NCBI GenBank assembly: GCA_022592435.1
Contig: JABYQS010000143.1
Location: forward strand, 35,484 to 99,483
Source of the DNA: Cerioporus squamosus
Lineage: Eukaryota; Basidiomycota; Agaricomycetes; Polyporales; Polyporaceae
Length of the DNA stretch: 64,000 nt
Direction of reading: 5' to 3'
In this document: one piece after another, positions 36,746-47,673 of the stretch
Layout: the number at the start of each line of letters is the position of its first letter
Numbering within the stretch: position 1 is the first letter of the stretch
Notes under the pieces: generated by a model
Database searches by the model: none
What the model was told of the DNA's origin: nothing
The model's input: the letters and a program-made list of their open reading frames with translations, nothing else
Translations under genes and position numbers: made by a program

Positions 36746-36820
36746 ACCCCAGGCAGGGGGTCTAACCACCCCTCAGGTGGATTGATTGTACATGTGAAAT
36801 ACCCCTGAGGGGTGGTCTTC
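36746..36820 (+). repeat. Left terminal inverted repeat with internal hairpin
   Basis: Matches the reverse complement of about 51853-51927. Within it, CCCCTCAG (36769-36776) pairs with CTGAGGGG (36805-36812) around a 28-nt loop, and the stem extends to 12 pairs with ACCA/TGGT. The same hairpin exists in the right repeat with a compensating base change. A TATA-like ACATATATAG follows at about 36845-36854. Confidence 0.82.
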
Positions 36821-36847
36821 CCCCTAAGACTCCTCCACCAAAATACA

Positions 36848-36853
36848 TATATA
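36848..36853 (+). promoter_or_regulatory. TATA-like motif next to left terminal repeat
   Basis: TATATA lies about 100 bp inside the left end and points into the element. The right end has TATAAATA at the same distance, in front of the transposase gene. No protein gene follows on the left, so any transcript would be noncoding or antisense to the giant gene. Confidence 0.4.
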
Positions 36854-36950
36854 GAAAGGGTCGGAGAGGCCAATCTGGTGTCCGATCTTGTCCTCGTTGT
36901 ACCGCAAGTCCTCCTGAACGTCCTACACAACTACTCAGCCTCTGCTTTGT

Positions 36951-37270
36951 GAGTCCGCTGTGCCAGAGGTACGTATGCATGTCTGCAGGATCCCCCCTGC
37001 GCCCTCACCGTCTCGTATGTCAGTGCATAGGTTCGGCCGCATGTCCGCAAGTCTACATTCGTCACCTGCGAGTCCGCTGTGCTCGGACATACATACGCAT
37101 GTCCAGAGCATGCCTCTTGCGTCCTCAATGTCTCGGCTGTCTGAGCGTAGGTTCGCCCGCATGTCTGGTATGTCTATGCTTGTCACTTGAGAGTCAGAGG
37201 CTGCTAGGACATACGTACACATGTTCGGGGTACACCTCTTGCACTGAAGCTGTCCTGTACACGTGTACAT
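36951..37270 (+). repeat. Degenerate 119-121-bp tandem repeat, about 2.6 units
   Basis: Units begin at 36951, 37070 and 37191 with GAGTC(C/A)G and share ACATA(C)GTA(T/C)GCATGT, CTCTTGC(G), GTCTC..TGTC, GTAGGTTCG(G/C)CCGCATGT and CTTGTCAC(C/T)TG. The third unit is partial. They sit just inside the left end of the transposon, where subterminal repeats often serve as transposase-binding sites. Confidence 0.8.
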
Positions 37271-37553
37271 CGGAGCTTTGTCATAACAACATATATATCT
37301 TGCCTGGAAAGTTGTCGAGCGCCCTCTGCAACGTCATACTGGCAAGATATGTCAATAGACAGAACATAAGATACATGTGGCAGACAAGATATCGGTCACG
37401 CAGCAGAGCTACAAGTCAACAACCATGTACAACACAACTACGAGGGATAAGCATACAGCAAGCGGCAAGCACGAAGACATCAAGAACATAGCAACAAGAC
37501 TCCACCACGGCGCGCATGAGTCCATGACAGGGATGCATGTACTCCAAGCACTC

Positions 37554-40500
37554 TCAGCCCATGCGCTGAGCGTTACCAAATGGCGCAGGCTGCGCGGCAC
37601 CCGTAGACATAGCCTGCACTTGACGGCCGTCCTGGTATTGTTGAGGCCATTGCGCTACTCCTGGGGCCGGATCAGCGTAACGCAATCCTGGATGAGGATA
37701 CGCGGATGCGGCGGCCTGCGCAGGAGTCTGATACACCGGCGGAGGCGACGTGTTCGCGCCTGAACCCGGAGGCGGGCCGGAAGAAGGTTGAAAGTACTGC
37801 TGAGGATAGGGGAACCCGGCATGCATGGCGGGGTGGAACCCACCACCGTTGGAGAACTGATATGCGGTGGCATTCATGTACTGGGGGTTCGAGTAACCGG
37901 GATGCGGGGGGTACGAGCCATACGGCAGTCCATATGGAGCCTGCGCGTACGCACCGTGAGATGCACCTGGATATGGACTAGCTCCACCTGTGTGATGTAA
38001 GTACATGGCTGCGCAAGGCGAATGGAAGAGACTTACCAAGATACAATAGATCACCGTCCGACCTTTGGTCTCTGCTAGGCATGGACGAGGGAGGTGCACC
38101 TTGCGCCCGGCTGTCAGCGTTGTCAAGGCGGGCTTGTGGACGTGGCTCCGGAAGGACTTGAGGTGGAAGATCGGATGGCCCAGGCACATGTGTACGTGCA
38201 CCATGCTGGACTTGCGCAGGCTCCGGGTTGCGTATATCGCCGAAGGGATTGCCCCGGACTTGCTGGTTCACGTGAGTACTTGCGTGCGCTATGGCGTGTG
38301 GTTTGAAGTCGGGTGGGAAGGGGGGTAGAGAGTTGGGCGGGATATTGATACCGAAAGTGGGCTGGATGCGCTGCCCGGGGCCGAGGGGGACGTTCGGATT
38401 ATTCGCTGGCTGGGTGCCCTGCCCGACATCAGGCCCGACGTACGGAGGACCCGCTGGCGGGATACGCTGTCCGACGTTGGCGCGGACGTGTGGATTGCCT
38501 GCCGGCTGGACATGCTGTCCGACGTCAATGCGGATGTTTGGGTTACCCGCCGGCTGGACGTGCTGCCCGATGTCAGGTCCAACGTACGGAGGGCCCACTG
38601 GCTGGATGCGCTGCCCGACATTGGTGCGGACGTCGGGATTGCCCGCCGGAGGGATGTGCTGCCCGACATCGGTGCGGACATCGGGATTGCCCGCCGGAGG
38701 GATGTGCTGCCCGACATCAGTGCAGACGTCGGGATTGCCCGCCGGAGAGACACGCTGCTCGACGTCCAGGGTGAGGTCGCGACCATTGTGAGAGCCCATG
38801 TCTGCAATCGTGAGCGCTGCAACTGCGTATGTAGAAGGTGAGTGCAAGAGCATTGTCGGTGAGTAATCACGCACCTGGAGGCAACGCGCCGCCGCTTCCC
38901 ATCGACAAAGGGTGTGCTGCTGGTTGTACTTCCTGACGAGATGGTCGATCGACACGCATCGCCTCGGACGTAGGCGCGGTGATGTCCTGCGATGTGTTCA
39001 GACGACGCTGCTTCATGGGCGGGCTGCGCAATGGAGTGCCACCGTCGGCCCTGTTGTTGTCCTTGTTGAATGTCAGCCAAAGTATACGCATGATGGAAAA
39101 GTACGTACATTGCTGCTGCCAGTGAAGGGACCCTCCTCGTCAGAGGTTTCGAAGGCACGTTTGCCAACGTCATGTGCCCGCTCTTTGCCCTTGTTGTTGG
39201 TCGCGGCGGCAGCGAGGATCTCCGAGAGGGACTCACTCTCAGCCTCTGAGGCGGTTGTCAAGGCATCCGCCTTGCGCTTCGTTGCGCCGCGCGGCGCAGA
39301 CCGGCCTGGCGTGGTTGACCGACTAGGTGCATATTCGGAACCAGTCCCGCTCGAGAGTGTGATGGCGTCGTCGGGCTTCTGTGTATGCTTCCGCTTCACG
39401 GGGGTGTCCGGGATCTCGACGGCCACAGTGCGCAGGGTGATCCCGGCGGCCTGGGCGGTGTTTGCTACCTTCGCCTTATCGACGACATTGGACGGGGCGG
39501 GCTGCGCCGGCTTGGTCTTGCTGCGCGTTCGACGAGGCGATGCATGCTTCTTGACAGCGTTGGCACGCGTTTCAACCGCCTCTTCGTCTGTGTCGTCATC
39601 CGATTCCGGAGCGGCACTGCTGTTGGTAGTGACAAGCTTCTTATTGGGAATGGGTGCGTCATCGTCGGAATCATCAGCGCTGGGCAGACACCGCTTGAGA
39701 CCCGCCCGGTCGGTCATGCCATTCATGAAGAACCGACGACCGTGCGTGAATTCTGAGGACGCGTGCGGCGGGATGCCCACGATAACCGGAGCTTTGGAGT
39801 TCAGGAGATCTGAGTCAAGACAGTCAGCGACAGCCGTTCGTGCAATGATACCATAGAATCACATTACCTGTACGAAGCCCCGAGTATAATTGGAATCCAA
39901 GCGGGTGAGTCTTGTGCGGCTTCATGAAAGCATCGAGGAAGTTCTGCAGAGGCGCCGCACCAATACCCGATACACCCTTGGAGCGGGTACGGGGATTGTC
40001 ATCATCCTGCGCGTCAGCCTGGCCACGCGACGGCATGGGTACACCCTCGGGATAGCCAACCATGACGATCCCCCGAGCGGCGAGCATGGCCCCAAACTTC
40101 TTCCACTGGAAGTTGCTCACGTTGGCGACCGCTGCGCCTTCAGATCCAAGCTCACCTGCGCGTGATCTGTCAGGGTCACAGATGATGACGACAGAGACCA
40201 TCGGACTCACGGAGAAGGCCGCGCATGCAGGAGATTATGAACTGTGATCGTCCACGCGAGTCGGGAAGCTTGATGGTTTGCAGAATCTGAGTGAACACTG
40301 GCTGCGCGACGTTTACAAACTTTGTGCCAACAGGGCTCCCAGCGGGTATCACTGACATCGCAGCAGCGGAGTATGATGGACCAGCGGCATTGGCCACAAG
40401 CTGACCAGTTGCGAGGTCGTCGTTCTGAGACATCTCAACCACCGCGAGGGAGACGTTATTACTATCACGAGGCGCAATCAGCATGGGTATGACGGCAGTT

Positions 40501-43500
40501 TGAATGCTACCTACTATACCAGGGCCTTCATATGCCCGATTGCTGTGTCATCGTCGCATCGGAACCGCGTCGGGAAGAACTGACAGAAACTGAGTTAGAC
40601 GAGATGTGTTGAGGACATATGACTACTTACCCCTTCCGCATCCTTGCTGGCGTGTACCATGGCCAGCGACGAGTCGGAGTTGATGACATTGCCAACTGCG
40701 AGAATCAAGCAGCTAAAGCCATGCTTGAGATGCCCCACATTGGCCTAGCAAAAGCGTATCAGTCAGTCGGTGCAGTTCAGATCAGTGCCTGCGCACACCA
40801 ACATACCTTTTGCTTCATGTCCGTGCACCACGAGTTCCAGTCTTGTTTGCGACGTGCGACGGTCGTGTTGGCCGCACCCGAAAGCTCCCGGACCTGCCGA
40901 TAGTTCTCCAAGATGTTGCCCGCCTTCTTGCCGTACTTCTTCTTGAACTTCTTGTAGCACAAGCGAGGAATGTCGCTCTCCTTTGCCCCTGTGTGGCATT
41001 ATCAGTGAGTGACATTATATGGCACAAGCGCGACGAGAGACCATACCTGCCAAGACATCTAACCATGCCATAAGACAGGCCGTCAGCAACTTCCCTCGAG
41101 CACAGGCTAATGCAAACTCACGGTCTGATAACCGTGCACGCTCCTGAGCGGCATGCTCGCGGTGGTACACCTGATAGGAGTTCCACCTGTTGTTCTTGAG
41201 GTTGTGTCGAGAGCGCTTGACATCCCATTGATCGTAGACTTGTCCCACAGAGAGACCGGTCTTCTCTGACGCATCCTGCGCAACAGCGATCATCTTGTTG
41301 AAGGAGGTGCCGATGATCGCCTTGTTGGCCTTCGAGACCCGCCCAACAGCCTTCGCATCCCCGAAGATGGCTGCGCGCTCAGCGGCGTCGTCAGCGCTAT
41401 CATTGGCGTCACCATCATCGTCATTGTTGTTGTCGGCGGCGGCATCGGCATCGGCATCGGCGTCAGCATCGGCATTGCCTTTGGCCTGGATTCCATCGAG
41501 ATCGTGGTCCTCGTCAACGTCGGAGCCGTCGTCGGAGTCGTCAGAGTCGTCGGAGTCATCCGAGTCATCGTTGGGAATGGTGGAGTTTTTGGCACGCTTG
41601 GCATTGTCGCCGCCCTCGTCGATGTCTGCCCGTATGTAGCTCCCTGCTTGCCTTGCCTGATGTACTAGAGGTGAGTAGCGGATCACTGGATGCATTGGCA
41701 TAGCGTACCTTCTTGTCTGGGATGAGGCTCTCAGGAGGAACGTCTGCAACGTCTCCGCGATCGACCTGCGCGTATTCATCGCTAATGACATCCATGGGGA
41801 CATCGTCGTAGAGCTGCGCGCCGGCATGGTGACTGACGTGCATGTGGTGATCAGAATTGACATGCATGGGGACATCCCGGCCGTTACTCGTGCGGACGTT
41901 GTGGGGGATGTTCGTGCGGACGTTGTGGGGGATGTTTGTGCGGACGTCGTGGGGGACGTTCGTGCGGACGTCGTGGGGGATGTTTGTGCGGGCGTCGTGG
42001 GTGCTGTCCGCGCCGACGTCGTGGGGGATGTCTTCCCGGCCGTCGGTACCCGAGTGTGTGCCGACCGCGTATGGGACGCGCGCACCGATGTTCTTCCCGG
42101 ACTCTTGCTCGCTGTCCCTCCGTATCTCGGCGTCGGCTGTTTTAAGGAGGTTCAGAGCAGAGCTGCTCTGACCATGGGCGTCGACAGCGTTTGCGACACT
42201 CCCTCGAGGGTCCCCCTCCGCGACTATGCTACGTCCACCATGGGGGCCGACCTCTGGATCCTGTGTCATCGGGCCAAGAGCCGACGGCGGAAGCCGCCAT
42301 GGTACCCCAGCGAACCTCAAGTTGACTGTCTGATCCTCCCGTGTCTTGGGTCGGGCGTCGTCTCGGCAGGCGAGGACGTCGTCGGAGTGATTCGGAACAG
42401 CAGCACCGGTAGACGGCACTGGGATTCCCAGCGAGGGGGATGGCAGTGCGGGAGGCCTGCCGGGGAAGCCTCCGAGCTGGACATGAGCGGCACCAGGACC
42501 TTCGGCATAGGTAGGGTAGGGCACATGCTCGGGGGGGTGGTGACGGAATCCGGAATGGAGTTCGAGGCCCCCCTGCAGCGGTATGTTGCCAGGCGCATGG
42601 TGCCGAACATTGGCCTGACCATCTTGCCACATGTTCAGCGGGACATCGCGCGGAGCGTTGGAGCGGGTCGCTTGCCAGAGGTGAGACGGGACGTCATGGC
42701 TGACATGGGGAGGGCCTTGGTTCCCGACGTTGGGTTGACCCTGACGCCAGACTTGTGGTGGGACGTCTTGCTGGACGTTGCGTGGAACATCAGCTGGGTT
42801 TGCTTGCCAGACGTGAGGTGGGACCTCACGGCCGACGCGAGGCGGAACCTCATAACCGACGCGAGGAGGAACGTCATGCCCGACGTGGGGTGGGATGTCG
42901 TCGCCGACGTGAGGGTGGACGTCGTGGCTGACGCGGGTCCGCACATCCTGGCCGACGTGGGGAGGGTTGTTGTCACCGATGGGAGGGCCGACGTCCTGGC
43001 GAATGTCAGGCAGGATGTTATGGCCGACGTGAGGGCCGACGTCCTGGCTGATGTGAGGCGGGATGTCCTGGCCGACGTAGGGAGGGCCCTGTTGCCAGAC
43101 TGCGGGGGGGACGGCACGCGCGATGTCAGGTGAGCCGTGCTGCTGGATGTCGTGGGCGACGCCCTGCGCAACGTGCACTGGGCGATCCCCGGACGGGACG
43201 TCTTCAAGACGGCCGTGCTCGACATCCCGCGGCGCGGCGGAACTTTGGTCCCCATCGCGAGAGGCACCAACGCGGCCAACGCTCGCCCTCTCATCTGGTA
43301 CAGCACTACTACTTGAACTTGTGACAACACGATGCTCTACCTGTGATTCCGCCGCTGCAGTGACCTGCCCACCCCGAGCCTCGGGAGCATCATGCACAAC
43401 GTCCTCTGCAGCAAGACGTTCACGGCGAACCGGCTTGGGTTTCGGCTTGGTTTTCACGACGGACGAGTGTTCGGTCGCCTTAGTCTCTGAACACAGCAAT

Positions 43501-44579
43501 AAGTAACGCCGATACTGCTACATATGATGTGACTCGATGTACGAACCACTTGACAAGCCACCTTCGCGGTCGACGCGACGCGCGGTGACGGGTGTAGGCG
43601 GATGATCTGAGGTGCTCCCGGCCGGGAGGGACGACGTCTCCTCTTGGCCATGCTTGACAATGCTTGCCGGCTTGATTAACCTCGACGGCTCTGCAAACAA
43701 CGTTCAGTTATCCGGCGAAGAAGGTTGAATATGTTAGTGCTCACTTGGCATGGCCGCCGAAGCTGCGGGCTTGCCGCGCGAACGAAGACGCATGCCAGTC
43801 GCGGCCTCTGACACTAGCGCTTCGGGGGCATCCTCTGCAGCCAGAGGACACAAGTTAGTTTGTACTTCACCCAAGAAATGATGTGAAGTGAACTTACCGA
43901 CCCCACGCGCGTCGGGCTCGGGTAACGTCGACACCTCAACTTGGACCTGCTTCTTCCTCGAATTGGAGCCCTTCTTGCTGGCCGCGGAGGGATTCTTCTT
44001 GTCGATGGACGCGTCCTTCGGAGCCGACGCGTCCTTCGATGGAGCTGACACGTTCCTCAAAGAAGCCGACGCGTCTTTCGATGGAGCCGACGCGTCTTTC
44101 GATGGAGCCGACGCGTCTTTCGATGGAGCCGACGCGTCTTTCGATGGAGCCGACGCGTCCTTCGACCGAGCCGATGTGTTCTTGACTGACTTGGATGCGC
44201 CTTTCGATGGTACTGACGTGTTCTTCCCCGAGGTCGATGCCCTCTTGGCAGAGGCAGAGTCTGACGGGTGGGCCTCGGCGGCTGCAGGCCATGAGGGAGA
44301 GGGAAGGAGGGGGGCAGAGGAGGAGGCTCACCAGCGTTAGCGCGTCGAGCCGCAGTCGTTTTGATGAAGTCCAACGCGCCGTTGGTGGCCTTCGGGACCC
44401 GCGTGCTGGTTCTAGTTGACGGCGTTGCGGGTGAAGGAGGGACTGCGGGGCGACCGCGTCGAGGACGCGGTGTTGGCGAGCCCGAGGGAGAGCGAGAACG
44501 CCCCCTCTGGGCCTGAGCCGCTCCCAGTTAGACAGTGTGTACATGGAGAAAAGAGGAGGCTCACCTTGATTTTTGCCAT
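37554..44579 (-). CDS. Giant repeat-rich KDZ cargo protein of unknown function
   Basis: A gene of about 14 exons read leftwards from MAKIK at 44579 to TGA at 37554, about 2,000 residues. It begins with a basic serine/proline region and a run of SAPSKDA heptads. A very long exon (about 43480-41700) follows, full of PPHVGxDV and RTNIPHDV octads. Next is an acidic stretch (DDSDD repeats, 41590-41460). The only globular-looking part then follows: GRVSKANKAIIGTSFNKM, GLSVGQVYDQWDVKRS, NRWNSYQVYHREHAAQERAR, CYKKFKKKYGKKAGNILENY, VGNVINSDSSLAMVHASKDA, FFPTRFRCDDDTAIGHMKAL and NFQWKKFGAMLAARGIVMVG. The C-terminal half has a 16-residue repeat (NPDVRTDVGQHIPPAG) and a Pro/Tyr/Gly/Gln-rich tail. The globular part resembles unnamed proteins common in agaricomycetes, as far as I recall. 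Nuclear localisation is likely from the basic segments (inference). Exon junctions are approximate. Confidence 0.72.
38365..38775 (-). repeat. 48-bp coding tandem repeat (16-residue units)
   Basis: About eight units encode variants of GNPDVRTDVGQHIPPA and GPPYVGPDIGQHVQPA on the minus strand. The three units nearest 38620-38760 are almost identical, which indicates recent unequal exchange or slippage, while the units farther left have drifted. Confidence 0.9.
41885..42010 (-). repeat. 24-bp coding tandem repeat (RTNIPHDV octads)
   Basis: Five successive units of about 24 bp encode RTNIPHDV, RTNVPHDV, RTNIPHNV and similar on the minus strand. Base differences between units are mostly silent or conservative (D/N, I/V), which suggests the protein sequence is under selection. 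Confidence 0.88.
42620..43130 (-). repeat. Irregular PPHVGxDV-type coding repeat
   Basis: More than a dozen octad-like units (PPHVGHDV, PPRVGYEV, PPHVGQDV and similar) in the long exon of the giant gene. Unit length varies between 8 and about 12 residues. The spacing of Pro-Pro, His, Val and Asp is kept even where bases differ. Confidence 0.8.
44005..44215 (-). repeat. 21-bp coding tandem repeat (SAPSKDA heptads)
   Basis: Four units near 44066-44160 are nearly identical (GCCGACGCGTCTTTCGATGG on the plus strand), flanked by degenerate units on both sides. On the minus strand they encode SAPSKDA. Because 21 is a multiple of three, all frames stay open here, which creates misleading overlapping frames. 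Confidence 0.92.
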
Positions 44580-45049
44580 CGATATCCAGGCACTGGGACG
44601 AGACGAGCGAAGGCAAGGTATGCGGAGTGAAGTGGTGGTAAAGGGGTAAGGATCGAGAAGGGAGGACGCGGCGACGACGCAGTTTTAAAGACTGGAGGAA
44701 TTCTCACAAATCAGCATGGACATACGAGAAGGAAGGCAACGGTGACAGCACCGGGGCATACCTTCCATCTTGTAGCATCATTATGGTGAGGATCTCCTGC
44801 ACTGGGGAGGGAGATGGACAAATCGAGGGATGCGGACGTGTGTACAGAGGTCCTACGTCCGGAACTCCATCAGTAAGGTATCCAATCAACGTTCGAATAC
44901 AGATCCTACTGAATGTTTCAAAAACAAAACATTGGATTCAATGGCCTTGTAGGCTTGAAATACGGGCGCTGGACATACCTAACGGGCGGATTCCTGCGGA
45001 CGAACGTGGAGGCCGCTTTACACAAAAATCGAGGAGAAGCTGAAGATTG
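44580..45049. promoter_or_regulatory. Divergent promoter inside the KDZ element
   Basis: About 470 bp between the start of the giant gene (leftward) and the start region of the small basic protein gene (rightward). No other frame of interest is present. It probably drives both cargo genes. Confidence 0.4.
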
Positions 45050-45910
45050 ATGGCTTTCGTCAAGGATGGAGCACGTCCGCGGTTTCCAATGGCACCTTGG
45101 TTAGCTTCCTCCACCATGGGTAGAGCACCAAAACACCTCACCCTCCAAGATAAGCTCAAAGCCCGGAAGACCGCTAAACGTAGATACGCTGTGAGCGATA
45201 GGTAAGAGATTTTAGACCAGATCGGACGCTACCATTGAAGTACTCACTGTTGGCATAGGGGAATACATATGAAGTCGGCGCAGAATGCTCGCGCGTACAG
45301 ACGGCGAACTACCAAGACAGCTTCTGACGGAAGGGAGGCTTCAGCAGCCATCGTCGACCAGCATCTACAGGGAGACATACCTGATCACCTCGTCGCCCTC
45401 GCTCAGCGACCACTGTCATCCTCTCGGCTCTTCGACCAGGCCCTTGAGAGTGTAGATGCCCTCGACGAGAGCGACCTGGTGGTCTGGGACTCACGGCCTC
45501 CCTACTATACCTTGCCAGCTCATCAGGAGAACGACGCCGAGCGTCGCTTCACTGAGAGAATGGTGCAGGTCATGCATGGCAAGCGGCTCCGCGAACTCAG
45601 GGCAGATGGAGAGGATAGAGTGCGACGTGCGGATGTCGCAGGACTGCAGGGATTGTTGAGGGAGTTGGAGGAGAGGGTTGCGGAGTTGCTGGCAACTTGT
45701 CGCGACGACGCGCCAGATACTATTGCATCCGAGTTGCTCCCAGGATCTAGCCGAGACCAGTGCATGGCTCGCCATCACTACGAATGGTCCGCTCGCAGGC
45801 TGTTTTGTCTCCATACTGACTTCACGATACTCCGCGAGCAAGGCGTCGATGAATACCGTAGTATGTACCACCGCAAGGAGCTTGCATGGCAGGTTATTCG
45901 TGTAGAATAG
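45050..45910 (+). CDS. Small basic KDZ-associated protein of unknown function
   Basis: Two exons joined by a 57-nt intron (GTAAGA at 45202, acceptor TAG ending 45258). Splicing joins KLKARKTAKRRYAVSDR to GIHMKSAQNARAYRRRTTKT, giving a strongly basic N-terminal region typical of a DNA-binding or bZIP-like basic segment. The rest has DQHLQGDIPDHLVALAQRP, a PPYYT segment, and a helical LQGLLRELEERVAELLATCR stretch that could form a short coiled coil. The C-terminus contains RHHYEWSARRLFCLHTDF and ends at TAG 45908-45910. ATGs at 45050 and 45116 are both in frame, giving about 246-268 residues. Small basic proteins of this style accompany transposase genes in basidiomycete genomes, as far as I recall. 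The precise role is unknown. It is divergent from the giant gene and convergent with the transposase gene. Confidence 0.65.
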
Positions 45911-46363
45911 CCTCCGTATATTTGGTATTTACTCGCTGTATTTATTCTGCACACTGGCGTTAACGGCGCGCATGATCCAGCCGCAATCGTGAGCATTCAC
46001 ACCAGAGTCACTGTCATATAAGCTGCCATGCACAATATCTACGACAACAGTTCCCTGAAATCGGTCAGCCCCCGCGGACGAACTTCTCCTCGTAGAACGC
46101 GGCCGAGATGGGATACTCTTGTGGCGCGCGGTTGCGGCAGTGCCTTTGTTTTTACACACCTCCTCGCATTGTTTGTGCACCCGTCCTGTCAACGCCAGCC
46201 CCCTCTCGAAGTACTCGGGTGACCTCTTTGTGGTAATCTGTGTGGAAGCGCATATATATCACTGTACTGTACTGTCACTACTAGTAATTTTCGAAAGACG
46301 CAATCATCAACTCGTTGCTGCATGACTCAAGTAATGCTATGTTCACAGTCCAGTTGCCCGCAA

Positions 46364-47640
46364 TCAGTCCACTTTTGTACGCGCAAGCACAACCCCAAGA
46401 AGTCGCCTCCGGAACTCCGCGATGTCCGCTTCAACCATAGATACCGTGTGATAACCTCGCAGGATACTCGCGATGCACGCGAGCGTCCACACCCCGCAGT
46501 CGTACCAGTTGCGCTGAAGGCGGTCGTGCTGAGAGGACCCATAACGAAGTCAGCATACTCACAACACCGGTTTGCGGAATGTTTACTTACCACGAGGGGA
46601 TATGCGTACCAGTCCCTCGCATCAAGTGCAGTGACTGCATAGCCTTGCGCAGTCGCCAGACGGTGCAGCCTATGTACCAGAAGTAGTACAGACTGCACGC
46701 TGGGTCAGCAAGCATCCCAACGTCCACGATGACAACGCGCGTGCTCACCTGTGCCTCGCACTCCCAGGAGTCGACGGGCGCAAAGCTATCGAAGTACGCG
46801 ATCCGGCGTTCTTGGAGGTAGACCACAGCAAGTACCCAGTGATCGGGTTGATGGATAGGAATCATCCAGACGTTCGCCTCCCAGAACTTCGTGCGGTGCA
46901 CAACGCCCCACAGCTTGTCGTCGCTACTAGCCGGGTCGCGCTGTATGGTCATGGCATAGGTGGATAAGATAACGGGGACGCCACCGATTGTCTGCGACGC
47001 GCCAATATGCGCCTTCAGGACTTGCCCGGCGCTGTTCATGACATCGCAGTTCAGCCAGCCGCGAGGGTCGCGCAGACGAGCAATCGCTGATGGAGTGAAG
47101 ATCATGCGGGGGTGGTCGTGAGATGCTGGAAGGAAGCGCGTCACCGTGAGATCTTCGAGGGATTCGTCCGCGTTGGGCAGTGGGAGAGAGCTGAGTAGCG
47201 ACTCATCGACGACGTGATCGAAGAACTGCGGCGTCCGGGGAGCTGTAAGTTCACACCAGTCTGAAGTCTCTGACTCACGGGAGACACGCACCGGATTTGC
47301 GGACGCCAGAATGAGATTCCGCGACACCATTGCCAAGTAGTCGGCACTCGCTGAACTGTTGAGATGTGTTGGGAATGTACAAACACGCTCTGCGGGTGCG
47401 ACGTCCTGAAAGGGACCAGTAGGGCGGAGGAAGGGGCTGAGAGGGTAGCAACATGAGCAACGCTGAAACGCTTCACTGGGGCGGCCATAATTACCCAGAA
47501 TTCTCTTCGGAATCGCGGAAGGGTGCCTGCCAGCCGTCGACACGCTCGCCGAGTTCACGGACGCTGCTGATACCCTCTCTCTCGTCTGGATATGAGCCGT
47601 CTGGCCCGTGGTTGTCGGTCCCCCAGTCGTCGTCGTTGTT

Positions 47641-47673
<33 letters not shown>

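Noticed and set aside
36930..37270. A CRISPR array
   Set aside because: The repeat unit is about 120 bp, degenerate and without spacers, in a eukaryotic transposon. It is a subterminal tandem repeat.
41826..43133. A 435-residue plus-strand frame rich in VRADVVGDV repeats
   Set aside because: It is the antisense of the repeat exon of the giant minus-strand gene. The minus frame connects by good splice sites to conserved exons on both sides, whereas the plus frame is isolated.
43936..44616. A 226-residue minus-strand frame with RRVGSIE repeats
   Set aside because: The 21-bp tandem repeat keeps every frame open. Only the SAPSKDA frame joins the next exon of the giant gene.
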